Assembly (NCBI GenBank): GCA_008729055.1
Contig: SDUX01000008.1
Location: 5,419,756 to 5,483,755, forward strand
Origin: Pyropia haitanensis
Lineage: Eukaryota > Rhodophyta > Bangiophyceae > Bangiales > Bangiaceae
Direction: 5' to 3'
DNA length: 64,000 nt
This document shows positions 33,613 to 45,795 of the stretch, piece by piece. The position numbers and the translations under genes were made by a program. A model generated the notes under the pieces. It worked only from the letters and a program-made list of their open reading frames with translations. It ran no database searches and had not been told where the DNA came from. Positions within the stretch are counted from its first letter, which is position 1. Every line of letters starts with the position of its first letter.

Positions 33613-36254
33613 CGACTCAATGTCGACGGGCGCGCCGGCCTGCGCGGCGAGCTTGCGCGCCTCCCAGTCGGACGACGACGACCCCGTGCTGTCGTCCTCG
33701 TCCGTTTCCGCCTCCTCGGGCGCCACCTCGCGCGTGCCAAACCGGTGCAGCCGCACGGTATCCCCAATGGCCGCCACCTCCGCCACCACCCACCCATCGT
33801 CCGCCACCGTCGGCGCCGTCCACAAAAAGTCGACCGCCCGCAGCCGCGCGATATCCCCCGACCGGGTGGGCGCCACCAGCAGCTGCCGCTTGAGGAGGTG
33901 CGTGTGGCGCCACCCAAACGCCGCCACCGTCGCGGGCAACAGCAAAAAGACATAGATGTAGCCGATCGGTGTGGATCGGTCCTCGGCAACGCCCGCGAGC
34001 GCGAGCACCGGCAGCAGCACCCCCACGACCGACACGGCCGTCAGGGCCACATCGTCGGCGGCAGTGGCAAACGACAAGTCCTTGGCAGCGGCGGCGGCTT
34101 CGAGCGCCACCGACCCCACCACGGGGGCGGCAAAGAGCGCCGCGAGCACCAGATCCGCAATGATCAGGCCCGTCGAGTCAAACGGCGTCAGCCCCGGGGA
34201 GGCGCCCATCGACACGTGGTGCACAGTGGCGGCCAGCGACAGCAGCGCAATGCGCAGCAGGAGCACCCACATGGCCGCGTACGACACCGTTACGCTGCGG
34301 AGGAAGCGGGCCATCGACACGTGGCGCGCGGCAAACGCGCCGTACGCCGCGTCCTCCCGCTCCCCGTCGCTGTCATCCGTGTCATTGCCACTGTCATAGG
34401 CGGCTGCACGCTCGTCATCCACCGCCCACTCATCCGACGTGCGGCCGGCGTTGGACTCCACATCCGACGACAAGTCCGAGCAGCTGCCGCCGGGCAGGTC
34501 GGCCGCCTCGGTCGGCGCCTCGGCGGTGACCACCTCGGTGAGCATCGCGGCGCCCGTCGAATCCCCCTCGTACGCAAACGAGCGGCCCAGGTGCGCGACG
34601 GTTGTCGCCCCCGAGCCGCCCTCCGCCGCCCCATTGCCGGCGGCCGCCCCTTCGGCAGCCGCCGCCGACCGCAACGACCGGCGGCTGCTCTCCGCCGTCG
34701 ACACGCGGCTCGCCACCGACTTCCGCCGCGGGTCGGCGGCGGCCGCCGCCGCGTCGGCCGCGCGCACCTCCTTGATCACCCGGTCCGCGTCCTTGGCCAC
34801 AGCCAGGAAGGGCGTCACGCCCACCCCCCCTGCAATGAGCAGCACCCGTGAGTACTGGCCCGTGTGCTGGGCGGGCGCCCCAAACGGCCCGCGCACGTGG
34901 ATGTCCAGGTGCGTCGGCGGCGGGCCGCCCATCCGATCCCCCGACAGGTCCCCCGCGGCGGCGCGGACGTGGTCGACGAGCGCCTGCGTCCAGTTGCCGC
35001 CCGACTTGATAAAGAACACCATGTGCTCCTCGTGCGGCGCCGACGCAATCGTAAACGGGTGCCACTGGGTGCGGCTCAGCGACGGAATGCGGAGCTCCGC
35101 GTACTGGCCCGGCGACCACGAGAAGAGGCGCGGAAGCGCCAGGCGCGCCACCGACGGCGACACCATCCGCATCGCGGTGTGGTCATCGGGAAGCAACGAC
35201 ACCACCCCGCGGTGCGTTTGGAGGGTGCGGAGCCCCCGGTCAATCACGTACAGTGCCACGGGCGCGGCGACCCACTTGTACGTGTATAGCGCGCCGGCGA
35301 GCATGCCGTGAAAGATGAGGAGGAGGAAAAAGATCGTCGCGGCGACCAGGTGCGTCTGGTAAAACCGCTCAAAGTGCTTGCGCCGCACCGACGGCAGCGA
35401 CGTTACAATGATCGTAGTCATGACGGTGGCGAGCACAAAGCCCGTCACCGCGGCTTGCGTCCAGCCACCAAAGCCCCCCGCCCAGCCAATGCGCTGATCC
35501 CCCGGAGTGAGCCCCGCGATCAAGTGAAAGATGGCGTGCACGACCGCAGAGCCCGCGATAATGTACCCAATGGCCATGTGCGCGGCGGGCATGGCCTGGT
35601 CAAAGGGCAGGAAGATGGACAGGGGGGTGCTCCTCAGCCAGGTGAGCAGCTTGCGGCATGCCAGCAGGAAGATGAGCTGCGAGTTGAAATTGAGCGTGAA
35701 GCCAAAGCCCCGAGCAATCCTGTGTAGGGAAAGAAAGGGGGTGCACGTTCAGGGGGAAGGACAAACCCCACAGGCAGACACATACACAGCAACAGAGGCG
35801 TGATAAAAGAGGGGCTGACTGTTAGACCGGACATCCCCATCAGGTACAAAGGGCTGTAGCGGGCCATCCCGCCGTCCCAACCACCACTGGCCTGGAAATA
35901 GTCGCAGCACACAATGCCACCCACCCACGTCCACGCCCACCTCCACCTGTGGCCGCCCTCCTCCACAGTGTCGTTTCCCAAGGCATGCACGAGCTTGGCC
36001 AAGCACACAAGGAACAAGAGAAAAACGTACGCAATGGGCCATCTCTGCCACACATCCTCCCCGTTGGGCCCGTGGCCAAAGTGAAACTCCTTGTAAGCGC
36101 CAAACCACCACACCGCCGCGCTGATCAGCACGTACACACCAATCACCAGGTGCGTGAGGCCGTTGGTGGAGATGGCCGCCTCGGCATGCGCGAGCGACTT
36201 GGCCCGCGCGTCCGGAGGGAGGCGCGGCAAGGCGGCCGCCGCCTTCTTGCGCAT
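33181..36254 (-). CDS. NADPH oxidase (NOX/RBOH family) with inserted membrane module
   Basis: Transfers electrons from NADPH via FAD and two haems across a membrane to make superoxide. Two exons: 36254 to about 35848, then 35719-33181, roughly 980 residues. Exon 1 is a short N-terminus with two membrane segments (THLVIGVYVLISAAVWW; AYVFLLFLVCLAKLVHAL) and no EF hands. Exon 2 opens with ARGFGFTLNFNSQLIFLLA, CRKLLTWLRSTPL. Haem-ligand His pairs with 13 residues between them occur in two helices (HMAIGYIIAGSAVVH; HLVAATIFFLLLIFH). FAD motif WHPFTIASAP (near 35.05 kb); NADPH motifs GGVGVTPF (34.82 kb) and VFVCGPVAMTD (33.32 kb); terminal VRAENF, like the ENF end of NOX proteins. Between the first and second NADPH blocks lies an insertion of over 400 residues: a disordered acidic part, then four hydrophobic segments (about 33.93-34.30 kb). 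It is not usual in animal or plant NOX; extra helices here have been reported for red algal homologues, to my recollection. Confidence 0.92.
35720..35847 (-). other. Intron of the NADPH oxidase gene
   Basis: The acceptor is clear: a pyrimidine stretch ending CTACACAG, with exon 2 starting at 35719. The donor is less certain: GTACCTG at 35847 (used here) or GTCCGG at 35832. Both are phase 2 and join in frame to ATTGCTCGG (Ile-Ala-Arg). Reading without splicing loses the conserved LNFN block, so the intron is required. The length is 113 or 128 bases. Confidence 0.75.
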
Positions 36255-37901
36255 GACCTTGAGCTACTGGGAGGGGAGGGTGCGGCGCGGGGGGCGGGTG
36301 GTCCGACCGCGGCTGGGACGGCTGCGACGGAGGAAAGGCACTGGGGACGCGGGTGAGGAAGAGAGGAGGTTGGGCGGAGATGAGAGGTTTGTCGGGGAGA
36401 AGCACAGACGGAAGAGTGGTTTTTGCCGTCAGTGGGGAGTGGTGGGCTGAAGAGACAGCCGTGGGGTGGCGCGTGCAAGTTGCCGTCACGACGCGTAGCG
36501 ACCGCCCGGCAGCCTGGCACGTGCCTCCCCCTCTTTGTACCCGCTCAAGTGGCGCGGCACTCAGTCGGCCCCCCCCAGCCTGACAGAGGTGCGGCGGTGG
36601 CGTGCCGCAAGCCCCGCGGAAGTCTCCAGAGGCGGCGAGAATCTATCTGGCAGTGGCGCCCCGGGCACGCGCGCGCCCGCGCCGGCGCCCGCGCGGCAAT
36701 CACAACGAGCCGTGGCAGTCGTGGAAGGTTGCGGCACCCTGATTGGCTGGGTGTACGGCCAGCGAGACGGTGCGCGATCAGCCGGATCCGTCACTGTGCC
36801 TTCCCAGCCACTGATCCGTCAACCGGCGGACGCAAGATGACCGCCAGTGGCGTCGCTTCCGTGGTGGAAACGGGAAAGTATGGCCAGAGCGGAGCTGCTG
36901 GCGCAAGCTGGCCCAGTCTGCCGAGCCGCGGTGGTGCGTGCGGGTGGTGTGCGAGGGGGTGGCCACCGCGGCGTCGTAAACAAGCCACTTCCAGCCGATT
37001 TGCACGCATGGGATGACACACGCAGCGAGATAAGGGTGGAGCAGCTTTGGCAAAGGGACACGGGTGCCACACGCACATGTGCCCACTCCCTGCCAGGTGA
37101 GCCGGCAGACGCGAGACGCCTTCGGGTGGGCGTCTGTCATCCCGGCTGCGCCGCTGGTGAGTCAGCGGGCGCGGCGAACACCCTCGGGCCGGGCCCCCGG
37201 CGGGCCGCCTCGCTGACAGCGTGCGGTCGCGCCGGCGGCCACGTCAAGTGGTGCCGACGCAACACTTCGCCGCTCCCCACCCCCCTCCACCACCTCCACT
37301 AGCATCACTCCACCACCAGTACGGGGCCTGCCCAAAGTGAGGGGGGGGAGCGGGTTGGGTGCAGGGGGGCGGGGTCAACGCCGCTTCGGGCGAGGCCCTC
37401 GTGTACTGGGCTGCGGCGGCCGCAAGTCCCGCAGCGCTTGGGGAAGGCAGCTCAGGTGGCGGAGGCAAAGAGAGGTGGCGCCTGCGGCACCAATGCCGTG
37501 CGAACGTGGACGGAACCGGCGGAAAAGGAGTACGGCGAGGCGGGGGGGAGAGAAGGTGGATGGAGGAGAGGGGATCGATGGCTGGGCCTGGCGCTGCCTG
37601 GGCCACGCTCATCTGAACCCACCACGGTCTATTGGGCGCGGCCAGGCTGCCATCCCCCCGGCGATGGCAGTGGTGACTGAGGGTGGCAAACTACTTGCCG
37701 CCGAAAGTAGGTTCTGTTGGAAGGAAAGCACACTCCGTGGTCATCATGGCTATGACGGGCCACAAGAGGGCGGCCCACCCAGTTCCTCTCCCTAGAGAAT
37801 GGGACGGGAGGGGAACACTCGGAAGCGGAGAACGCTGCAGACGCCACCGTCGGCTGGTGGAGGGGCGCGTGCAGGCGTGATTGGAATGAGAGCATCTCCC
37901 A
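36255..37901. other. 5' flank of the NADPH oxidase gene and spacer
   Basis: Mixed composition, less GC-rich than the window average, with several short open frames but no conserved product. It should contain the promoter of the NADPH oxidase gene (start 36254). I see no specific element I can name. Confidence 0.4.
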
Positions 37902-38483
37902 TAATTGAGAGCTTCAGCAGGTACAGATCTCGTTAAGATCTCGTTATATGCTTGACACGTTTGCCACGTAGTCTCCGCTTACCGAGATCTGGTAAGGAAA
38001 AAACCCTTATGAGGCCCCGCATAACGAAGTGGATCTCGGTACGGGGAGTACGACACGTGTTGTGCTGAGCAGCAATTGTCGGCTGCGAACGGCGCTGCGT
38101 CGCGCCCAGTCCAGCGACGCGTGGTAGATCGAAATGGCGAGATCCGACGAAACACAATCGCCTCACGCTGCCTCCTTCGCCAGTGTGCTCGCCCAACGCC
38201 TCCGCCCCACGCCTGTCTCCCGCTGCAGGACCTGTCCTTCTTGGCGACGCAATGCATCCCTCGGCGGGCGACCGATCTGGGGCAGCTCCCCTCCGGCAGG
38301 GACGTGCTGTTCGCTCCACGTTTCGTGTCAACTACATCCACGCAACGTGCAGTTTTCCATAACGAGATCTGGTACCTGCTGAAGGTCCCGCAGCCTCAGT
38401 TGTGGTAAGAACATTCTGATGCCACGTTACCGAGAAATTACCGAGATCTCTTACCAGATCCTTCCTGCTGAAGCTCTCTAATC
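37902..38483. mobile_element. MITE-like non-autonomous DNA element
   Basis: A 15-base perfect terminal inverted repeat, GAGAGCTTCAGCAGG at 37907-37921 and its complement at 38464-38478, bounds about 580 bases. The similarity extends imperfectly outward (CATAATT / CATGATTA) and inward to AGATCT. Inside are at least six copies of an AGATCT-centred motif, in both orientations, including the near-palindrome CTTACCGAGATCTGGTAAG at 37978-37996. A second, internal copy of CCTGCTGAAG lies near 38374. No transposase frame exists. Short size, TIRs and subterminal repeats fit a MITE. The target-site duplication is not clear (perhaps TA or TAA). Confidence 0.6.
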
Positions 38484-41081
38484 ATGCTAGTCTGAGGAGC
38501 ACAGTTTTCTCCTGCCTCAGTTCCCAGAGGCGAGAGGCAGAAGAGGGACGGTAGGGAACGCGCTGACAGAGGCTGCTGACTCCGTCGACAACGACAGTCG
38601 AACGGGGCGCGTGCCGACCTCGTGTTGGGGTGGCTGGTTCGACGGGTGCGTGCGGTCGACTGTCGCGGCGGCCGACGGGGTACAGCGCAGCCAGCAATGC
38701 GGTGAAGCTTGAAAGTTCCGTGTTTCCTTGACGGCCTTTGGGATTTTTAGAACAAATATTAGCCCTCCCACTCCAACTTGTATTACGCTCTTTGTCACAC
38801 CCACGACTTGGTGCAAGAAATTGTATCCTTTGACAACAAGGCTGGTCGGTCCTCATCAGCCTCTCTCGATGCCTTCGAGGCTGCCGTGCCGCACTTGTCC
38901 AAGGGCAACTGCTGCGTGACCCGGGCTACGGCGGCCGGCACTCAGCTCCCCAGCACCTCGATGGCGGGTGGGCGAGGGTCAGGGGGTGAGAGTATGACAA
39001 GCCGGTCTCTCCGCGCGACCCCGCGATCTGTCTTGGCTTTGGCGGGGCCGTCGCTCACGGCTCGGACGCCCCGAGCACCCCTGCGATGCCCCCTGCGGCG
39101 GAGTCGTACCCGTCCGCCGCTCCCCCCCTCCTGGTCGATGCCCGTCTCCGCCGTCAAATGTGGCTTCCTGCCCGCCCCTTCCGTCCGAATACGATGGCCG
39201 GAGGGCAGCGCGGGATGAGGCCTCAGTGAGGAGTGACGGTTTAGCCGTGGCGCGCCCTGTGGACGGGAGGGTGGCGCCGCGCCCCTTCCCCGCGCACACG
39301 CTCCGACGCGTCACAGCAGCGAACCCCGCGCGCGCCACCCCGCGGCCATGAAGCGAACCCCGTGGTGCTACCAGACGCCGGGAGAGACAAAACGGGGAGA
39401 TCCCTGCCCCCCCCCCCCGGCCCCCAACGCAGCCCCGCACCCCCACCCCAGGGGCGCGCCCACCCCCCCCGCCGAAACGCCGCTTTGACCAGAACTGTCC
39501 CGCTAGAGGCGCAGATGGGCACAGCGGTAGAAGTCTACTCGAGGTGGAAGCGGCTCGCGGCGCCACCCGACAACCTCGCCCAACCGCCCCACCCGACCCG
39601 CCGCTACGTTCCCCCCCGTCGCCGTCACCGACCGGCGGGGCCGCTGCCGCCGTCGGCGCCGCCGCCGGCGCCGCAAGCCACCCTGCGCACGCAACCGCCA
39701 CCGCACCATGCGCCCTCGTGGAGCTCGCTGGCAGCCGCGGCAGCAGCGGCGGCCGCGGCGGCGGCGGCGGCCGCGGCTGCCGCGCGGCCGTGGCCGACGA
39801 CACCCCGCCCCTGCCGGCCGCGGCCGCCGCGGCGGTCGCCACAGCCGCCCCAATCACGACCCCTCTCCCGCCGCCGCCGAGCACGCAGTCCCCCCGCCCG
39901 CGGGACACCGCGGCAGACAGAGACAGCGGTGGCCGCTGCCGCCGCGAGCCCCCCGACCCCCCCCCCCCCTGGCGCGGCGCCGCCCCCACGCAGTGAGTCT
40001 GTCACCGGGTATCTGACTTTCGTCGGACGTTGGTGCAGCACCTCTCGTGAAACAAGGAAAGGGCAAATCCGTATTTAGAAAAACGTATCTCCTCGGGATG
40101 TCCGAGAGACCTCCACTCTGCTGTCAAACCCCCCTCACGACCTCTGGGGGGCGATTGATCACATGTGATCCGACCCTACTCGGCCCGGTTGAGGCTCGAC
40201 GTCCCCCCCTCGTCATGGGTGCGACGTGGTCAATTCATTGCCGTTACTCACACACGTGGACATGTTGTGTTCAAATTTCATCAGAAACCCAAATTATGAT
40301 AATCATAGCATTGGTTCTCTGACGATGCATGCATTCGCACAATATACTAACCCTGCGCCCCACGCGCCCCGCACCCAACCAATCTCCCGGCGTCGACCCC
40401 GGTGTCGACCAATCCTCCACCCCCTCGTGCCCCCCCCCCCCCAAGACAAGGTGGTGGTGTGGCGAGGGGCGGGGGGGGGGTGCGAAGGTTCTCGTCGACG
40501 CCGCCACGTGGAAGGGGGAATCGTCTCGAATCCGGCGGCGCGTGGCGGCCGCCGCACGGTCGCGGCGCGCCGCCCGCCGCGCGCGCGCGTCGACGGCGCC
40601 CGCCACCGCCGGCGCCCCCCCCCCTCCCTCCGCAGTGCCACCCGCCCGCCTCGCACCCGCCGCCGGGTCGGCGCTGGCCGCCCGGGTGGCTGGCCTATCC
40701 CGCCGCGCATCTCCGCGCCACCTCGGCTCGCGGTGGTGGGTGCGTCGGCTCTCGCCGGCCGCCGCCGCCGCCGCCGCCGCCGGGGGCGGATGTCGGCGCC
40801 GCCGCGGGCGTCCCCCCCCCTACGCGCTTGACCCACGCGGCGGCGGCGGCTGGGTGCGCCTCGCCGCGCCGCCGTCCTTCGCCACCCCCCGCACCCCCCC
40901 GCCACCTCTTCTTCGTCTTCCGTCCCGCTCTCCGCTCCTTGCCCCCCCTTCCCGTTCCCCGCCTTCCTTTTTCTCTTTTTTTTTCGCTGCTCTTTGCTCC
41001 TTGTTCATCCCCCACGTGCGTCCGCCGTGGTCACTCCCCCCCTTTGTCTCTGTCGGGCGGGCGTGGGGGGGGGGGGGGGGC
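38484..41081. other. Spacer and 5' flank of the Raf-like kinase gene
   Basis: 38.5-39.3 and 40.0-40.35 kb are less GC-rich; 39.4-40.0 and 40.4-41.0 kb are GC-rich low complexity. Forward frames at 39.36-40.08 kb and near 38.78-39.22 kb give products without motifs. A T- and C-rich stretch at 40.9-41.0 kb, just before the start at 41082, is probably the 5' leader or initiator region of the kinase gene. Confidence 0.4.
40157..40170. promoter_or_regulatory. 14-bp perfect palindrome
   Basis: GATCACATGTGATC is a perfect palindrome in an AT-richer patch about 900 bases before the Raf-like kinase start. Its centre CACATGTG contains a CATGTG E-box-like core. It could bind a dimeric factor; there is no further support. 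Confidence 0.25.
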
Positions 41082-41256
41082 ATGAGCCACCGAGGGGAAG
41101 ACGGCCGCCGCCGCCGCCGGGCGGCGCAGCACCCCCACCCCGCGTCGGCGGGCCACGCAGGCGCGGCGGAGGAGGAGGAGGAGCAGGATGAAGATGGGGG
41201 GGGGGCGTGGGCGGGAGCGGTGGGGGGGGAGGGGGGCGCTCCGCGTCGCGCGGCTC

Positions 41257-41308
<52 letters not shown>

Positions 41309-41760
41309 CGTCCAGTGGGCGGGGGAGCGGGAGGGGGCGGGGGAGGGGGTGGGGGGACCTCGGGGGGGGGGGGGGGGGGCGGCGGCCACACCAGCAGCGG
41401 CAACCGCCGCCGGCATGGGCGGTCAGGGGGCAGCGGCGGCGGTGGTGGGGGGGGTGGCGCCGGCGGTGGGGGCGGCGGCAGCGGGGGGGTGGGCGGCGGC
41501 GGCGGCGGCGGCGCACCGGGCGGCGTGGCGGCGGCGGCGGGGGGTGGCGGCCCCGCGGGCGGTGGCGGCGGCGGCGCGCCGCGGGGCAGCAACCGCCGAC
41601 GGCGGACGGCCGAGCCGCCGCCGCCGCCGCCGCCCCAGGCGCCGCTGCCACACGTGCAGCCGCATCCGCCGCAGCCATTGCACCCGCAGCAGCCACCACA
41701 TCCGCAGCAGCAACTGCACCTGCAGCAGCAGCAGCAGCAACAACATCAACAGCAACAGCA

Positions 41761-41808
<48 letters not shown>

Positions 41809-42103
41809 CCACTACCACCATCCACACCAGCCGCAGCTGCTGTCGCCCGGGCACGCCCCCCCCCCCCCGCTCTCCGGCGCGGCGTACGCGCCGCCGCCGC
41901 CGCTGCCCCCGCAGCAGCAGCACCCGCAGCACCCGTACGGCTTGCGGCTGCCGCCGCCGTCGGCCTACCCGCACGCGCCACACGCGCCACACCAGCCACG
42001 GCAACCAGCAGCGCCGCCGCCGCCGCAGCAGCAGCAGCAGCCATACGCGCCACAGCAGCCACCGCCGGCGTACCACCACCCCCCGCCGCCAGGCTCGGCG
42101 GCC

Positions 42104-42137
<34 letters not shown>

Positions 42138-44189
42138 GCCAGCAGCAGCAGCAACAGCAGCAGCAGCCGTATGGGGGGATGGCGGGGAGCCCGCCGATGG
42201 GCGTTGGCGGGCCGCCGGGGCCAATGGGGGGGATGCCGTCGCCGATGGAGGAGCTGGCGGGGGAGGGGCAAGCAGGGTACGTTTGGGGGGGGGGGGGGCA
42301 GCAAGGGGGGTGGGAAGAGGGGGGCAGCAAGGGTGGTGGGGAGAGGGGTGCAGAGGGGAATGGTTGCCCTTGACGTGCTTTGTTGGAGGCGCCAGGCCAG
42401 GCCGGGGGACGAGGGTGGGGGGAGGCGCGTTGGGGTTCACGAGGCGGGCGTGCGGGCGTTGAGGCGGAGGGTGCTGTCCGTGGATGATCTGTGCGTGCGT
42501 CGCGTGTGGACGCTGACATGGCTCGCTATTGTCCGCTTTCCTGCTGCGGGCGCGTGCTGTTTTGCCCCCTTCCCTCGCGTTCCCCTGCAGGCACCCTGTG
42601 CAATGGGGCTACCAGATGCCTGCCGAGGTGACCCTCCAGCACTACCACCTGTGGCGCGAGTCGGTCGCGTCGGCGCGGCCGGTCGTGGAGCTCCAGTGCG
42701 GCATCGAGCCCGAGGACACGTCCTGCGTGCTCACCGTTATTGGGCGGGAGCGGCGGGGCCTGCTCGCCGACATGACCGCCCTGCTGACGGAGCTGGGCCT
42801 CAACGTTATTTCGGGCAAGATTTTTACGCTGCCCAACGACTCGATTATGGACATCTTCCAGCTGGACGACCCGCAGTCGGTGCTCGCAACGGACGAGTCC
42901 GCAACCGCTGTCTACGAGTCGCTCTATCAGATGGTCGAGGGCGCCGTCACCCGCGACGCGCCGCGCCGGTCCGCGGCGGTCGGCAGTGACGACGACGACC
43001 TGGGCGGCACGGACGAGGACGACTGGCCGCCGCGGCCGGACGCTGGCGCGACGGCGGCCGCGGCGGCAGCGGCGGCGGCGACGACAGCGACGACGACGAC
43101 GACGACGACGGCCACGTCGGCGGCGGCGGCGGTGTCGCCAGCGGGCGTGTCGTCGGGGGATGTGGCGGCGGCGCTGCCCCGGTCGTTGGTGGCCGCCGCG
43201 GCGGCGGCCGCCGCATCCCCGCCGTCGCCCGACGTGCCCTCACTGGGGATGATGGGCGCCCTCGGCGCACGGCGGCTGAACCTCACCCCCATTGGCAGCG
43301 AAGGCTCCCTCGACCGGCTCGACTCGATCCTCGCGGGGGGCGCGTCCCCCGGGGGTGCCGCCGCCCCCGGCGGCGGCGGCGGCGTCGGTGGTGGCACCAC
43401 CCGGTCGGTCCAGTCGGCGTTGCGGCGGGACGGCCTGTCCGGCGGCATGGTGCGGTCCTTCTCCAACATTGCCGTCGCGGACCTGGAAGAGCGCACCGCC
43501 GCCGAGGCGTTCCGCCGCGACCGGCTAGCGGACATTAGCTCGCTGACGCACGGCGCGCGGCTGTATCTGTACTCGCGCTCGCCGCTCGGCCGCCGCCGCG
43601 TCCGCGCGCACGTGTCGGCCGACATGCACACGCTGCTGTGGGCGCTCGCGTCGCGGAGTGGGGAGCAGAGCGGGTCAGAGGGGGACGACCTGTCGCCAAC
43701 GCCGCGCGACGCGGCCACGGCAGCCGGCGAGGGGGGGGGGGGGGCGGGGGGGGGGGGGGGGGGACGGCAAGGGCGGCAAGGGCGACGGCGGCGGCGGCGA
43801 GCGGAGCGGCGGCGGCGGCGGCGAGCGGAGCGGCGGCGGCGGCGGCGGCCTCGACGCGGTCGTGTCCCCCCGGCGGCTGGAGGTGGTGGACCTCCGCGTG
43901 TCGGTGGGCGTCCTGTACGGGGTGCGGTCGCGGGTGCTGGCCAAGGCGGCGGCGGCGGGGGTGCTGGCCGACCCGCCGTGGCGGTGCTTCTCGCTCGTCG
44001 TCAGCTCGTCGATCATCGCGCCCGCCGTGCGGCGGACGCCGTCGTCGCGCCTCCGCGCGACGCCAGCGGTGGCGGTGCCGGGGGGGGGGGAGGGGGGCCG
44101 TCGATGGGGCGCGCCGAGAGCGGCACGTTTAGCAGTGACGACCAGCAGGGCGGGGTGGGGGGCGGGGGGGGGGGTCCCGCCGCCGGCTT

Positions 44190-44232
<43 letters not shown>

Positions 44233-45756
44233 GGCGGCAGTGGCGACGGCGGCGGCGTGCGGGCGGCGGCGGGCGGCGGCGGCCGCGAGGACAGCCCCGC
44301 GGAAGACAGCGGCAGCGAGCCCGACGCGCTGACGGGGGTGCTGAACCGCGGCCGCACGCGGACGGTGGACTTTGCGGTGCAGGCCGACGACGAGGCGCGG
44401 GTGTGGGTGCTCGGCCTGCAGTCCCTATGCAAAGGCCCCCGCTCGCTGTGCCCCGCGGAGCCCTACACGTGGGAGTCACTGCTGCGGGCGTCGGCCAAGA
44501 TGAAGCTGCGCGCCGCGGCGCACGCGGCGGGCTACACCCTCCGCGCGTACATCCTGCGCCGCGTGCGGGCGGCGGGGGAGAAGCGCGAGGCGGCGGACGC
44601 GGCGGACCACGGGGAGGCCCGCCGCCGCGAGGCGCTGGCGCGCCTGCAGCGCCTCCGCGTGGCGGAGACGCTGGAGGTGGCGACGACCGAGGTCACCCGC
44701 CTCCGCGCCGAGGTGCGCGACGCGTCGTTGCGGGAGGTGGTGCTGACGCAAAAGCTAAAGTCCGTGCAGACGGCGTGGGAGGTGGACTTTGACGAGATGA
44801 CGCTCGGCGAGTGCATCGGGCGGGGGGCGTTTTCCGAGATGCGCCGCGCCGAGTGGCGCGGCACCCCCGTCGCGTGCAAGGTGCTCCGCATTACGGGGGC
44901 GGGGGCGGGGGACGGCGCGGGCGGTGGGGGTGGCGGCGGCGGCGGCGGCGGCGGTGGCGGTGGTGGTGGCGGTGGTGGCGGCGCCGGCGGCGGGGGCGGC
45001 GCCGGCGAGAGCTCCGTGCGCGAGTTCCACGACGAGGTGACGACGCTGTCCAAGCTCCGCCACCCCAACATTGTGCTGTTTATGGGCGCGTGCGTGCGGC
45101 CGCCGCGGATGTGCATCATCACCGAGTTTTGCCACGGCGGCAACGTGTACGGCGCGCTGCGCAAGCCGTCGTGGCGCCAGCGGCTGTCGGACCGGGACCT
45201 GATCCACCTGGCGCGCGACGCGGCGCGTGGCATGCTCTGCCTCCACTCGTCCAACATTATCCACCGGGACCTCAAGTCCCAAAACCTGCTCCTCGACAAG
45301 CCCGTCGACACGGGGCGGCCGACGATCAAGGTCGCGGACTTTGGGCTGTCCCGCACGCTGGCCGGCTCGTCGGGCTCCTCCGAGGGCGTCATGACTTCAG
45401 AGACGGGCACGTACCGGTGGATGGCGTCCGAGGTGATCCGCCACGAGCCCTACTCGGAGAAGGTCGACGTCTACTCGTATGGCGTGACGCTGTGGGAGTT
45501 TTTCACGTGCGAGATCCCGTTTGCGGACATGACGCCCATCCAGGCCGCGTTTGCGGTCGCGGACAAGGGCATGCGCCCGTCCGCCGTGTCAGAGGCGGCG
45601 CGGGCGCACAAGATCCCGCGCTCCTGGGCGGTGCTCATTGACCGGTGCTGGGCCGAGGCGGCCGACGTGCGGCCGTCGTTTGCCGACGTCATCGCCATCC
45701 TCAACGAGATGCAGGCCGCGCCGTCGCTGGAGCTGGTGCCCCCGTTTTTCCGCCGC

Positions 45757-45795
<39 letters not shown>

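Noticed and set aside
38778..39218. Forward frame with SLDAFEAAVPHLSKGNCCVTRA, resembling part of a gene or retroelement
   Set aside because: Too short, with no signature residue; the second half is Arg/Pro-rich shadow.
39362..40078. Forward frame of 238 codons with MGTAVEVYSRWKRLAAPPDN
   Set aside because: No ATG at its beginning, mostly Pro/Ala/Arg-rich, no motif. It could be a small gene from an internal ATG but cannot be supported.
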